Shown here in pieces: positions 1 through 5,778 of a DNA stretch of 6,941 nt (positions within the stretch are counted from its first letter, which is position 1; every line of letters starts with the position of its first letter). The position numbers and the translations under genes were made by a program. Source of the stretch: RPQJ01 sp035691185 (GTDB lineage Bacteria > Pseudomonadota > Gammaproteobacteria > Steroidobacterales > Steroidobacteraceae); NCBI GenBank assembly GCA_035691185.1, contig DASSJN010000023.1:1-6941 (forward strand), read 5' to 3'. Under the pieces are notes generated by a model. The model was not told where the DNA came from. It was given only the letters and a program-made list of their open reading frames with translations, and did not search any database.

Positions 1-1133
1 GTGAGGCCGAGGAAGTACATGGCGCCCAGAGTCACCAGCAGCGAAGCCGGCACCGCGAGGCTGACGATCACCGTCGTCGGCAGGTGCCGCAGGAAGAACA
101 GCAGCATGAAGAAGCTCAGCACGGCGCCGATCAGGCCGGCCTTGCGCAGTTCCTTGAGCGACTCGCGGATGCTGTCGGCCTGGTTGCCGACGACCAGGAT
201 CTGGATGCCCTGCAGTTGCGGCAGTTCCTTGGCCCGGTTGACCGCCTCGATCACGCGATCAGCGACATCCACCACGTTCGCCTGCGTGGACTTGTAGACG
301 TCGATGCCCACCGCCGGGCGGCCGTCCATATGGCGTCCGACGTCGAGCTCGGGCGAGACGAGCTCGACCTGGGCCACGTCGCCCACGCGCACACCGGGCA
401 GCACGACCAGGTCGCGGATGTCGTCGAGGCTGTGGAACTCGCCGATCGGCCGCACCGTGAAGCGCGAGTTGTTCTCCGTGATCTCGCCCGCGCTCACAGA
501 GAAGTTGCTGGCCTCGAGCAGGTTGCGCAGGTCCAGCACGTTGACGCTGTAGGCGGCGAGGCGCGTCGGGTCGACGAGAATGCGGACTTCGCGCGGCTCC
601 ACGCCTTCGAGCTCGACGCGAGCGACCCCCTCGATGCGTTCGATCGGCCGCTGCAGGTATTTCTCCAGCGTGTCGTACTGGTCGGTCAGGTCCTGGTCGG
701 ACGAGATGCGGATCACGGCGACCGGCTGGTCGCCCGCGCTGAACGAGAACATCAGCATGCGGTCGGCGCCGGCTGGCAGCTGCGGCCGGATCGAGTCGAG
801 CTTGGTGCGAACCTCGAACGCGGCGGCATCGGCGTCGCGATCCCAGTTGAACTGGACGTCGAACTGCGCCTGGTCGGACTGCGCGCTCGCCTCGATCTCC
901 TCGATGCCGGACAGCGTCGCGAGCGCCTCCTCGACCGGACGGACGATCAGCTCCTCCATTTCCTCGGGCGTCGATCCCGCGTACGGGATCACGATCCGCA
1001 TGCCCGGGAACGTGATGTCGGGCATCGCCTCGAGTCGCAGCAACTGGCTCGAGACGAGGCCCACGGCCAGCACGGCGAGCGCCGCCATCACGGTGGTGAC
1101 CGGTCGGTGCAGCGCGACGTTGGTGTGCAACAT
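1..1133 (-). CDS. RND efflux permease, second of a tandem pair (3' end outside window)
   Basis: Inner-membrane RND (AcrB-like, HAE1-type) permease expected to drive proton-coupled export through the adaptor encoded upstream. The frame is open from ATG at 1133 to the window edge, giving 377 residues of an expected ~1030-1080. It begins MLHTNVALHRPVTTVM; TM1 is about residues 13-33. The hallmark porter start follows (PDITFP, then STPEEMEELIVRPVEEAL), and a later ASNFSVSAGEI segment matches the conserved N-x-S-x-G region of the PN2/DN part. TM2 begins near residue 337 (AGLIGAVLSFFMLLFFLRH), and the window ends in TM3. The proton-relay helix TM4 is outside, so its key residues cannot be judged. 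The start is supported by a strong GGGGAGGA Shine-Dalgarno upstream and lies 25 bp after the preceding permease stop. It differs strongly from that permease, so it is not a recent duplicate. It may form a heteromeric pump with its neighbour, as in MdtBC, or act separately; sequence cannot decide. Substrate unknown. Confidence 0.93.
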   Translation of the reverse strand, partial: MLHTNVALHRPVTTVMAALAVLAVGLVSSQLLRLEAMPDITFPGMRIVIPYAGSTPEEMEELIVRPVEEALATLSGIEEIEASAQSDQAQFDVQFNWDRDADAAAFEVRTKLDSIRPQLPAGADRMLMFSFSAGDQPVAVIRISSDQDLTDQYDTLEKYLQRPIERIEGVARVELEGVEPREVRILVDPTRLAAYSVNVLDLRNLLEASNFSVSAGEITENNSRFTVRPIGEFHSLDDIRDLVVLPGVRVGDVAQVELVSPELDVGRHMDGRPAVGIDVYKSTQANVVDVADRVIEAVNRAKELPQLQGIQILVVGNQADSIRESLKELRKAGLIGAVLSFFMLLFFLRHLPTTVIVSLAVPASLLVTLGAMYFLGL

Positions 1134-1142
1134 GCGAGTCCG

Positions 1143-1150
1143 TCCTCCCC
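1143..1150 (-). promoter_or_regulatory. Ribosome binding site of the second RND permease
   Basis: Reading the minus strand, GGGGAGGA sits in the 25-bp gap between the first permease stop (1159-1161) and the ATG at 1133. The GGAGG core is about 10 nt from the ATG. It is the clearest Shine-Dalgarno in the window and fixes the start codon. It implies independent translation initiation on a shared transcript. Confidence 0.7.
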
Positions 1151-1158
1151 GGTCGTGC

Positions 1159-4100
1159 TCAGCCCGCCGCCGGCTCGGGCGTGGCGTCACCCGGCAGCTC
1201 GCGATCTGGCGCGGTCTTCGCGAACTGCTTGCGATCCATGACCGAGTACACGACGGGGATCACGAGCAGCGTCAGGAACGTCGTGAGCAGCACGCCGCCG
1301 ATCACCGTGATCGCCATCGGCGCGCGTACCTCGGCGCCCTCGCCGATGCCGAGCGCCATCGGCATCAGGCCGAGGATGGTCGTCAGCTTCGTGATCAGGA
1401 TCGGCCGCAGGCGCAGCCGCCCGGCCTCGACGATCGCATCGTGCTTGTCCAGGCCGCGTTCGCGCGCCTGGTTCACGGCGTCGATCAGCACGATCGACTG
1501 GTTGACCACGATGCCCGCAAGCATGATCAGGCCGATGTAGGCGACGACGTTGACCGTCGTGCCCGTGAGCCACAGCGCCCAGACCGCGCCGATCAGCGCG
1601 AGCGGGATCGTGAGCAGGATCACGAACGGATGGATCAGCGACTCGAACTGCGAGGCCATCACGAAGTAGACGAGGAAGATCGCGGCGATCAGCACGAACT
1701 GCAGCGACTGGAACGACGCGGTCATTTCCTCGCTCTGGCCCGACAGGAACGCGGTCGTGCCCACCGGCAATTCGACGCGCTCGACGATGCCGTGCAGCGC
1801 CTCGACGGCACTGCCGAGGTCACCGCGGGCGAGGTTCGCCGAGATCACCGCGACGCGCTCCTGGCCCGCGCGGCGGACCTCGGCGGGCCCGACTGCGAGG
1901 TGCACGTCGGCCACGGCCGAGAGCGGCACCGGGAAGTCGCTGCCCGGATTGACGATCAGGTTGCGCACTTCCTCGATCGACGCCGCGCGCGAATCGACGC
2001 TGCGGACCAGCACGTCGATCTGCTTGTCGCGGAGCTTGTATTGCGTGGCCACCTCGCCGCGGACGCTGTTCACCACGCGGTCGGCGATGTCGCGCACGAC
2101 GAGGCCGAGCTGCGAGGCGCGTTCCTGGTCGAACACGATCTGGATCTCGGGATTGCCGGCCTCGACCGTGGTCTTGACGTCGGCGAACCGCGAGTCGGCG
2201 AGCATCTCGGCGCGCACGCGCTCGGCCGCCTCGCCGAGGCGATCGAGGTCGTAGCCGGCGACGACGACCTCCAGCGGCGTGGCCATGCTGAACAGCGCCG
2301 GACGGCTGAAGCGATACTGCACGCCCGGCAGGTTGTCGAGTTCCTTGCGCATGCCGGTTATCGCGGCTTCCTCGTCCGCGCGGTCCGAGCCCTTGACCAG
2401 GGTCATGCTGAGCCGGCCGGTGTTCTCGCCGGCGTCCACCGGGTTCGCGTCGAGGCGGTTGCCCGTGCCGGCCACGGAGTAGGCGAGGGCGACGTTGCCG
2501 AGCGCCGCGCTCGCGCGCTGCGCGGCCTGCACCGATCGGTCGGTGTGCTCGAGCGGCGTGCCCGGGGCCAGCCGCAGGTCGACGTTGAATTCGCCCTGCG
2601 ACATCTGCGGAATCAGCTCGGTGCCGAGCCGCGGCAGGACCAGCAGCATCGTGAGGGCGAACAGCGCCACCGCGGAGCCGATGGTCTTGCCCGGGTTTGC
2701 GAGCGCCCAGCGGATCGCCGACGGGTACTTGCGGTCGGCCCAACGATTCACGCGCTGGGTGACGTTGACCAGCGGGCTCAGCGCGAGCTGGAACCCGCGC
2801 GAAATCCAGCCGCCGACCCGCGTGAGCACGTCGCGCAGGCGGGCCAGTCCGCGGCCGACGCGGCCCGGCGGCCTGGCGATGATCGAGGGGTCCGGCGTCG
2901 CGGCCGCGCGGGCCCGGCCCGCCGCGAGCATCGGCACGAGCGTGAGCGCGACCACGAGCGAGAACGCCAGCGCGAACGTGACCGTGAGCGACTGGTCCTT
3001 GAACAGTTGTCCGGCGATGCCGGTGATGAACACCATCGGCGCGAACACGGCGACCGACGTGAGCGTGGCCGCAAAGACCGCGCCCGCCACTTCCACCGTG
3101 CCGAGCCGCGCAGCCTCGAGCTGCGAGTGACCGTGCTCACGGTTGCGCACGATGCTCTCGAGCACGACGACCGCGTTGTCGACGAGCATGCCGACGGCCA
3201 GCGCGATGCCGCCGAGCGACATGATGTTCAACGTGAGGTCGAACGCATACATCATCACGAACGTACCGAGCACCGACACCGGAATCGCGATGCTCGAGAT
3301 CAGAGTCGCGCGTGCATCGCGCAGGAATGCGTAGAGCACGAGGATCGCGAGCAGGCCGCCCAGCAGCGCCGCGCTCTTGACCTCGCTGATCGCGGCGCCG
3401 ATGAAGGTCGACTGGTCGTAGACTCCGCGGATCACCGTGCCCTCGGGCAGGTTCTTCTCGAGCTCCTTGATCCGCGCGCGCACGCCTTCGGCAAGCTGCA
3501 CCGTGTTGGCGTCGCCTTCCTTGTAGATCGCGAGCTCGATGGCTTCCTGGCCGTTGATGCGCGTGATCGCCTCGCGATCCTTGTAGCCGCGCGACACGCG
3601 TGCGACGTCGCGCAGGTAGATCGGCTGTCCCTCGCGCGTCGCGATGATCGCGTTCGCCATCTGCTCGACGGTCTCGAACTCGTTCAGCGTGCGCACCAGG
3701 AAGCGCTGCGTGCCCTGTTCGAGCCTGCCGCCGGAGAGGTTGACGTTCTCGGCGCGGATGCGCTGGGTGACCACGTCGATCGAGAGCCCGAGCTGCGCGA
3801 GCTTCTGCTGGTCGACGAAGACCTGCACCTCGTCCTCGTAGCCGCCGCTCACCTTGACGGCCGCGGAGCCTTCGACTGCCTCGAGGTCGGGCTTGAGGCG
3901 GTCCTCGGCCAGCCGGCGCAGCGCCTTCAGGCGATCGACACTCTCCTCGGCGCCCCGGGACTTCTCGTCGAGCAGCGCCAGCCGCAGCACGGGTTCGCTC
4001 GACGGGTCGAAGCGCAGCAGCAGCGGACGCTTCGCTTCGAGCGGCAACTGCAGCAGGTCGAGCTTCTCGCGCACGTCGATGCCCGAGAGGTCCATGTCCG

Positions 4101-4401
4101 TGCCCCAGAGGAACTCGAGGATCACGTCGGACTGCCCGGCGCGCGACACCGAGCGCACCTCGCGCACGTTGCGGATGATACTGACGGCTTCCTCGACCGG
4201 CCGCGTCACCAGCGTCTCGACCTCGAGCGGCGCCGCGCCGGGCAGCTCCGTGCGGATCGTGATGGTGGGGTACGACAGGTCGGGCAGCAGGTTCAGCTTG
4301 AGCCGCGACAGCGAGACGAAGCCGAACAGCGCGATCGCGACGGTGAACATCACGATGGTGACGCGGCGCTTGATCGCGAAGTCGATCAGTGCTTTGAGCA
4401 T
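1159..4401 (-). CDS. RND efflux permease (AcrB/HAE1-like), complete
   Basis: Complete 1080-residue inner-membrane pump subunit of a tripartite efflux system, the usual length for the family. TM1 is at about 14-32 and the first periplasmic porter loop at about 33-340 (LLPDLSYPTI; VTRPVEEAV; ENVNLSGG near 219-225). TM2-TM6 span about 343-495, with the conserved FITG segment at 458-461. A linker and amphipathic stretch (about 495-570) leads to TM7 near 575-592, the second porter loop at about 593-898, and TM8-TM12 at about 899-1055. The C-terminal TM11 region RLRLRPILITKLTTILGLMP is typical. TM4 reads GMLVDNAVVVLE, so the AcrB Asp407-Asp408 pair is Asp408-Asn409 here. TM10 reads GIVVNQSIVLID, so the AcrB Lys940 position appears to be Asn. 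This pattern belongs to the VDN subclass of AcrB-like pumps rather than to a broken gene. The CusA/CzcA metal-pump signature is not obvious; an organic or toxic compound substrate is likelier but unproven. The start MLKALIDFAIKRR is typical. It lies 49 bp downstream of the adaptor gene. Confidence 0.96.
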   Translation of the reverse strand: MLKALIDFAIKRRVTIVMFTVAIALFGFVSLSRLKLNLLPDLSYPTITIRTELPGAAPLEVETLVTRPVEEAVSIIRNVREVRSVSRAGQSDVILEFLWGTDMDLSGIDVREKLDLLQLPLEAKRPLLLRFDPSSEPVLRLALLDEKSRGAEESVDRLKALRRLAEDRLKPDLEAVEGSAAVKVSGGYEDEVQVFVDQQKLAQLGLSIDVVTQRIRAENVNLSGGRLEQGTQRFLVRTLNEFETVEQMANAIIATREGQPIYLRDVARVSRGYKDREAITRINGQEAIELAIYKEGDANTVQLAEGVRARIKELEKNLPEGTVIRGVYDQSTFIGAAISEVKSAALLGGLLAILVLYAFLRDARATLISSIAIPVSVLGTFVMMYAFDLTLNIMSLGGIALAVGMLVDNAVVVLESIVRNREHGHSQLEAARLGTVEVAGAVFAATLTSVAVFAPMVFITGIAGQLFKDQSLTVTFALAFSLVVALTLVPMLAAGRARAAATPDPSIIARPPGRVGRGLARLRDVLTRVGGWISRGFQLALSPLVNVTQRVNRWADRKYPSAIRWALANPGKTIGSAVALFALTMLLVLPRLGTELIPQMSQGEFNVDLRLAPGTPLEHTDRSVQAAQRASAALGNVALAYSVAGTGNRLDANPVDAGENTGRLSMTLVKGSDRADEEAAITGMRKELDNLPGVQYRFSRPALFSMATPLEVVVAGYDLDRLGEAAERVRAEMLADSRFADVKTTVEAGNPEIQIVFDQERASQLGLVVRDIADRVVNSVRGEVATQYKLRDKQIDVLVRSVDSRAASIEEVRNLIVNPGSDFPVPLSAVADVHLAVGPAEVRRAGQERVAVISANLARGDLGSAVEALHGIVERVELPVGTTAFLSGQSEEMTASFQSLQFVLIAAIFLVYFVMASQFESLIHPFVILLTIPLALIGAVWALWLTGTTVNVVAYIGLIMLAGIVVNQSIVLIDAVNQARERGLDKHDAIVEAGRLRLRPILITKLTTILGLMPMALGIGEGAEVRAPMAITVIGGVLLTTFLTLLVIPVVYSVMDRKQFAKTAPDRELPGDATPEPAAG

Positions 4402-4407
4402 GGCGGA

Positions 4408-4412
4408 TCCCC
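4408..4412 (-). promoter_or_regulatory. Weak ribosome binding site of the first RND permease
   Basis: On the minus strand GGGGA lies 6 nt before the ATG at 4401, a modest Shine-Dalgarno. The 49-bp gap (4402-4450) is very GC-rich and shows no promoter or T-tract terminator, which supports co-transcription with the adaptor gene. Confidence 0.4.
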
Positions 4413-4450
4413 GGCGAGGAGGAGGGCGACGCGGGCCGCCCGGCGCGTTC

Positions 4451-5596
4451 TTACTTGGCCTTGACCTTGTCCGAGGCGAGCGCCGCGGCAGGCTGTGGCG
4501 CGTCGACGATCCGGACGGGCGTGCCGCTCTTCAGGCCCGCCTGGCCGACCGTGACGACGCGCTCGTCGCCCTCGAGCCCGTCGAGGACCTCGATCCAGCC
4601 GCCGTTGGCGAGGCCCGTCTTGATCACGCGCTGCTCTGCCTTGCCGTCGGACACGATGTAGACCGACTGCTGCCCGTCCGCGTCGAGGATCGCCGTGCGC
4701 GGTAATTGCAGTGCCTGCTGGCGCCGTTCGTAGACGATGTTGACGCGTGCGAACATGCCGGGCTTCAGCCGGCGCGACGAGTCATCGACTTCGACGCGCG
4801 CCTTGAAGGTGCCGGTCTGCGGATCGACCGTCGGGCTGATGCGCGAGATCTTGCCGACGAACCTCTCGCCGCCGAGGGCGTCGACGACGACTTCCGCCGC
4901 CTGGCCCGGGGCGATCTTGCGGAATTCCTTCTCCGGCACGTGCACGTAGGCGAGCAACGGGTCGAGGTCGGTGACGATGAACGTCGGGTCGCTCGACGTC
5001 GGGTCGCTCGTCTTGATCGTGTTGCCGACCTTGATGTTGCGCGCGGAAACGACGCCCGCGATCGGCGCGCGGATCTCGGTGTAGCCCAGCTCGAGCCGGG
5101 CCCTGTCGTATTCGGCGCGCAGCGCGTCGAGGTCGAACTTCAGGTTCTCGGCCGTGCTCTTCGAGACCAGGCCGCGTTCGGACAGGTCGAGCGTGCGCTT
5201 GTAGTCGCGCTCGAGCTTCCTGAGGTTGGCCTCGGTCTGGGCGAGGTCCAGCCGGAGCCGGTCGCCGTCGAGACGCGCCAGTACCTGGCCCTCGCGGACC
5301 GTGTCCCCTTCCTCGACGTAAATCTGGCGCACCTCGCCGCCGACCTTGGCAACGACCCGCGCTTCCTCGTGCGCCTCGATCGGCGCCGTGCCTGAATACA
5401 CGGCGACCATTTCGGCGCGCTTCAGCGGCTGGGTCTCGACCGGGACGGCCGCGGCCTTGTCTTCGGCAGGGTCCTTGTCCTTGGCCTTGCCGTTGCTGCA
5501 CCCGCCGGACAGCACGCCCGCGAGGGCGGCTACCGCCAGCCAACGCACGGACCAATACCGCGGGTTCGCCTGCAGGTTGTGGGTCGTCATGGACAT
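4451..5596 (-). CDS. RND efflux periplasmic adaptor (membrane fusion) lipoprotein
   Basis: Adaptor subunit that links the RND permease in the inner membrane to an outer-membrane TolC-type channel; 381 residues, normal for AcrA/MexA relatives. A signal segment (WLAVAALAGVLSGGC, residues 19-33) ends in a lipobox-like LSGGC, so Cys33 is the probable lipidated residue. The -3 position is Ser rather than the usual Leu, so this is slightly atypical. A charged linker follows (about 34-50). The lipoyl domain comes in two halves (AKVGGEVRQIYVEEGDTVREG about 83-103; TEIRAPIAGVVSARNIKVG about 173-191) flanking a coiled-coil hairpin (about 112-170). The hairpin tip has R134-x3-L138-x6-S145, the TolC-docking motif. 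Beta-barrel (about 213-292; GKISRISPTVDPQTGTF) and membrane-proximal (about 295-365) domains follow. It is first in the operon with the two downstream permeases. ATG 5596 and ATG 5590 are both possible; AGGGG lies 4 and 10 nt from them respectively. A 5-residue tandem duplication occurs at about 197-206. Confidence 0.95.
   Translation of the reverse strand: MSMTTHNLQANPRYWSVRWLAVAALAGVLSGGCSNGKAKDKDPAEDKAAAVPVETQPLKRAEMVAVYSGTAPIEAHEEARVVAKVGGEVRQIYVEEGDTVREGQVLARLDGDRLRLDLAQTEANLRKLERDYKRTLDLSERGLVSKSTAENLKFDLDALRAEYDRARLELGYTEIRAPIAGVVSARNIKVGNTIKTSDPTSSDPTFIVTDLDPLLAYVHVPEKEFRKIAPGQAAEVVVDALGGERFVGKISRISPTVDPQTGTFKARVEVDDSSRRLKPGMFARVNIVYERRQQALQLPRTAILDADGQQSVYIVSDGKAEQRVIKTGLANGGWIEVLDGLEGDERVVTVGQAGLKSGTPVRIVDAPQPAAALASDKVKAK
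4981..5010 (-). repeat. Perfect 15-bp tandem duplication inside the adaptor gene
   Basis: The 15-base unit acgtcgggtcgctcg occurs twice back to back. It is in frame and yields the doubled peptide in TSDPTSSDPT, just after the second lipoyl half and before the beta-barrel (IVTDLDPL). This is the likely product of slippage or short duplication. Because it is a multiple of three it only lengthens a loop. Confidence 0.85.
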
Positions 5597-5600
5597 CGAG

Positions 5601-5605
5601 CCCCT
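5601..5605 (-). promoter_or_regulatory. Candidate ribosome binding site of the adaptor gene
   Basis: On the minus strand AGGGG is followed by CTCGATGTCCATG. It is 4 nt from the first ATG (5596) and 10 nt from the second (5590). Neither spacing is ideal, so the true start could be either. The two products differ by only two residues. Confidence 0.45.
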
Positions 5606-5627
5606 GTGGTCGAATCGGAATGGGGCG

Positions 5628-5657
5628 ATCGTATTAGGTCTATAGTGTTGTAGTCAA
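5628..5657 (-). promoter_or_regulatory. Probable sigma-70-type promoter of the efflux operon
   Basis: Reading the minus strand, TTGACT (5657-5652; five of six matches to TTGACA) is followed after 18 bases by TACGAT (5633-5628; four of six matches to TATAAT). An overlapping alternative -10 is TAATAC (5636-5631, 15-base spacer). The predicted transcript would start near 5621, giving a leader of roughly 25 nt before the adaptor ATG. The -35 lies within the palindrome at 5643-5668, a common repressor layout. Predicted by eye only. Confidence 0.5.
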
Positions 5658-5668
5658 GTACAACACTA
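5643..5668. promoter_or_regulatory. Operator-like palindrome over the -35 of the efflux promoter
   Basis: A perfect 10-bp inverted repeat, TAGTGTTGTA-N6-TACAACACTA, sits 47 bp upstream of the adaptor start. The spacer and inner half-site form the -35 hexamer TTGACT on the minus strand. A symmetric site in this place is what a dimeric repressor would use. TetR/AcrR regulators commonly control RND operons this way, but no regulator gene is present here, so the family is a guess. The upstream half shares its outer TA with the inverted repeat at 5667-5745. Confidence 0.6.
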
Positions 5669-5745
5669 GTGTCTAGCGGACAATGTCCAGTGTCCGGTCG
5701 GAAGGGAGCGCACCGCAGGTGCGTCCGACTGTCCGCTAGACACTA
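5667..5745. repeat. 79-bp inverted-repeat element (MITE-like or structured intergenic repeat)
   Basis: Perfect 16-bp arms, TAGTGTCTAGCGGACA (5667-5682) and TGTCCGCTAGACACTA (5730-5745), enclose a nested structure: GTCGGA (5697-5702) with TCCGAC (5724-5729), and CGCACC (5709-5714) with GGTGCG (5718-5723) around a GCA loop. The right arm pairs without interruption for 28 nt, while the left arm carries unpaired insertions at 5683-5696 and 5703-5708. The element is bounded by TA on both sides and the left junction reads CTAG, which fits TA-target insertion as used by IS630/Tc1-mariner-type elements. No transposase is present. Alternatively it may be an RNA-level structure at the end of the protease transcript; it lacks the T-tract of an intrinsic terminator on either strand. 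Confidence 0.6.
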
Positions 5746-5760
5746 TCCACCAGCCACTCC

Positions 5761-5778
5761 CGGGGGTGTCAGCCCCCG
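5761..5778 (-). terminator. GC-rich hairpin spanning the protease stop codon (weak terminator candidate)
   Basis: CGGGGG (5761-5766) and CCCCCG (5773-5778) form a 6-bp all-GC stem, with the protease TGA (5771-5769) in the 6-nt loop. No run of T follows on the minus strand, so it is not a canonical intrinsic terminator. It could protect the 3' end of the mRNA or pause transcription before the larger inverted repeat downstream. Confidence 0.3.

Noticed and set aside
84..1241. A 385-codon plus-strand open frame
   Set aside because: It has the same Arg/Asp/His/Val-rich composition and lies opposite the second RND permease, whose minus-strand frame carries all the family motifs.
1820..2743. A 307-codon minus-strand frame inside the first permease
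   Set aside because: It is an out-of-frame shadow rich in Arg, Gly and Pro. The in-frame permease product is intact through this region.
4402..4450. GC palindrome between adaptor and permease genes as a terminator or operator
   Set aside because: The short CGGGC/GCCCG dyad has almost no loop, no T-tract follows it, and such dyads are common at this GC content.
580..4464. A 1294-codon open frame on the plus strand opposite the permease and adaptor genes
   Set aside because: Its translation is a low-complexity run of Arg, Asp, His, Glu and Ala with no domain or membrane pattern. The minus strand encodes clear RND and adaptor homologues. Long antisense frames are expected in high-GC coding DNA.
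5600..5626. GCCCC/GGGGC pairing that could hide the adaptor Shine-Dalgarno
   Set aside because: Only 5 bp with a 17-nt loop, and the GCCCC half lies at or before the predicted transcription start, so it may not be in the mRNA.
5667..5745. Interpretation of the inverted repeat as a standard Rho-independent terminator
   Set aside because: Neither strand has a T-run after the stem. The arms carry bulges and the GC content of the outer stem is moderate.
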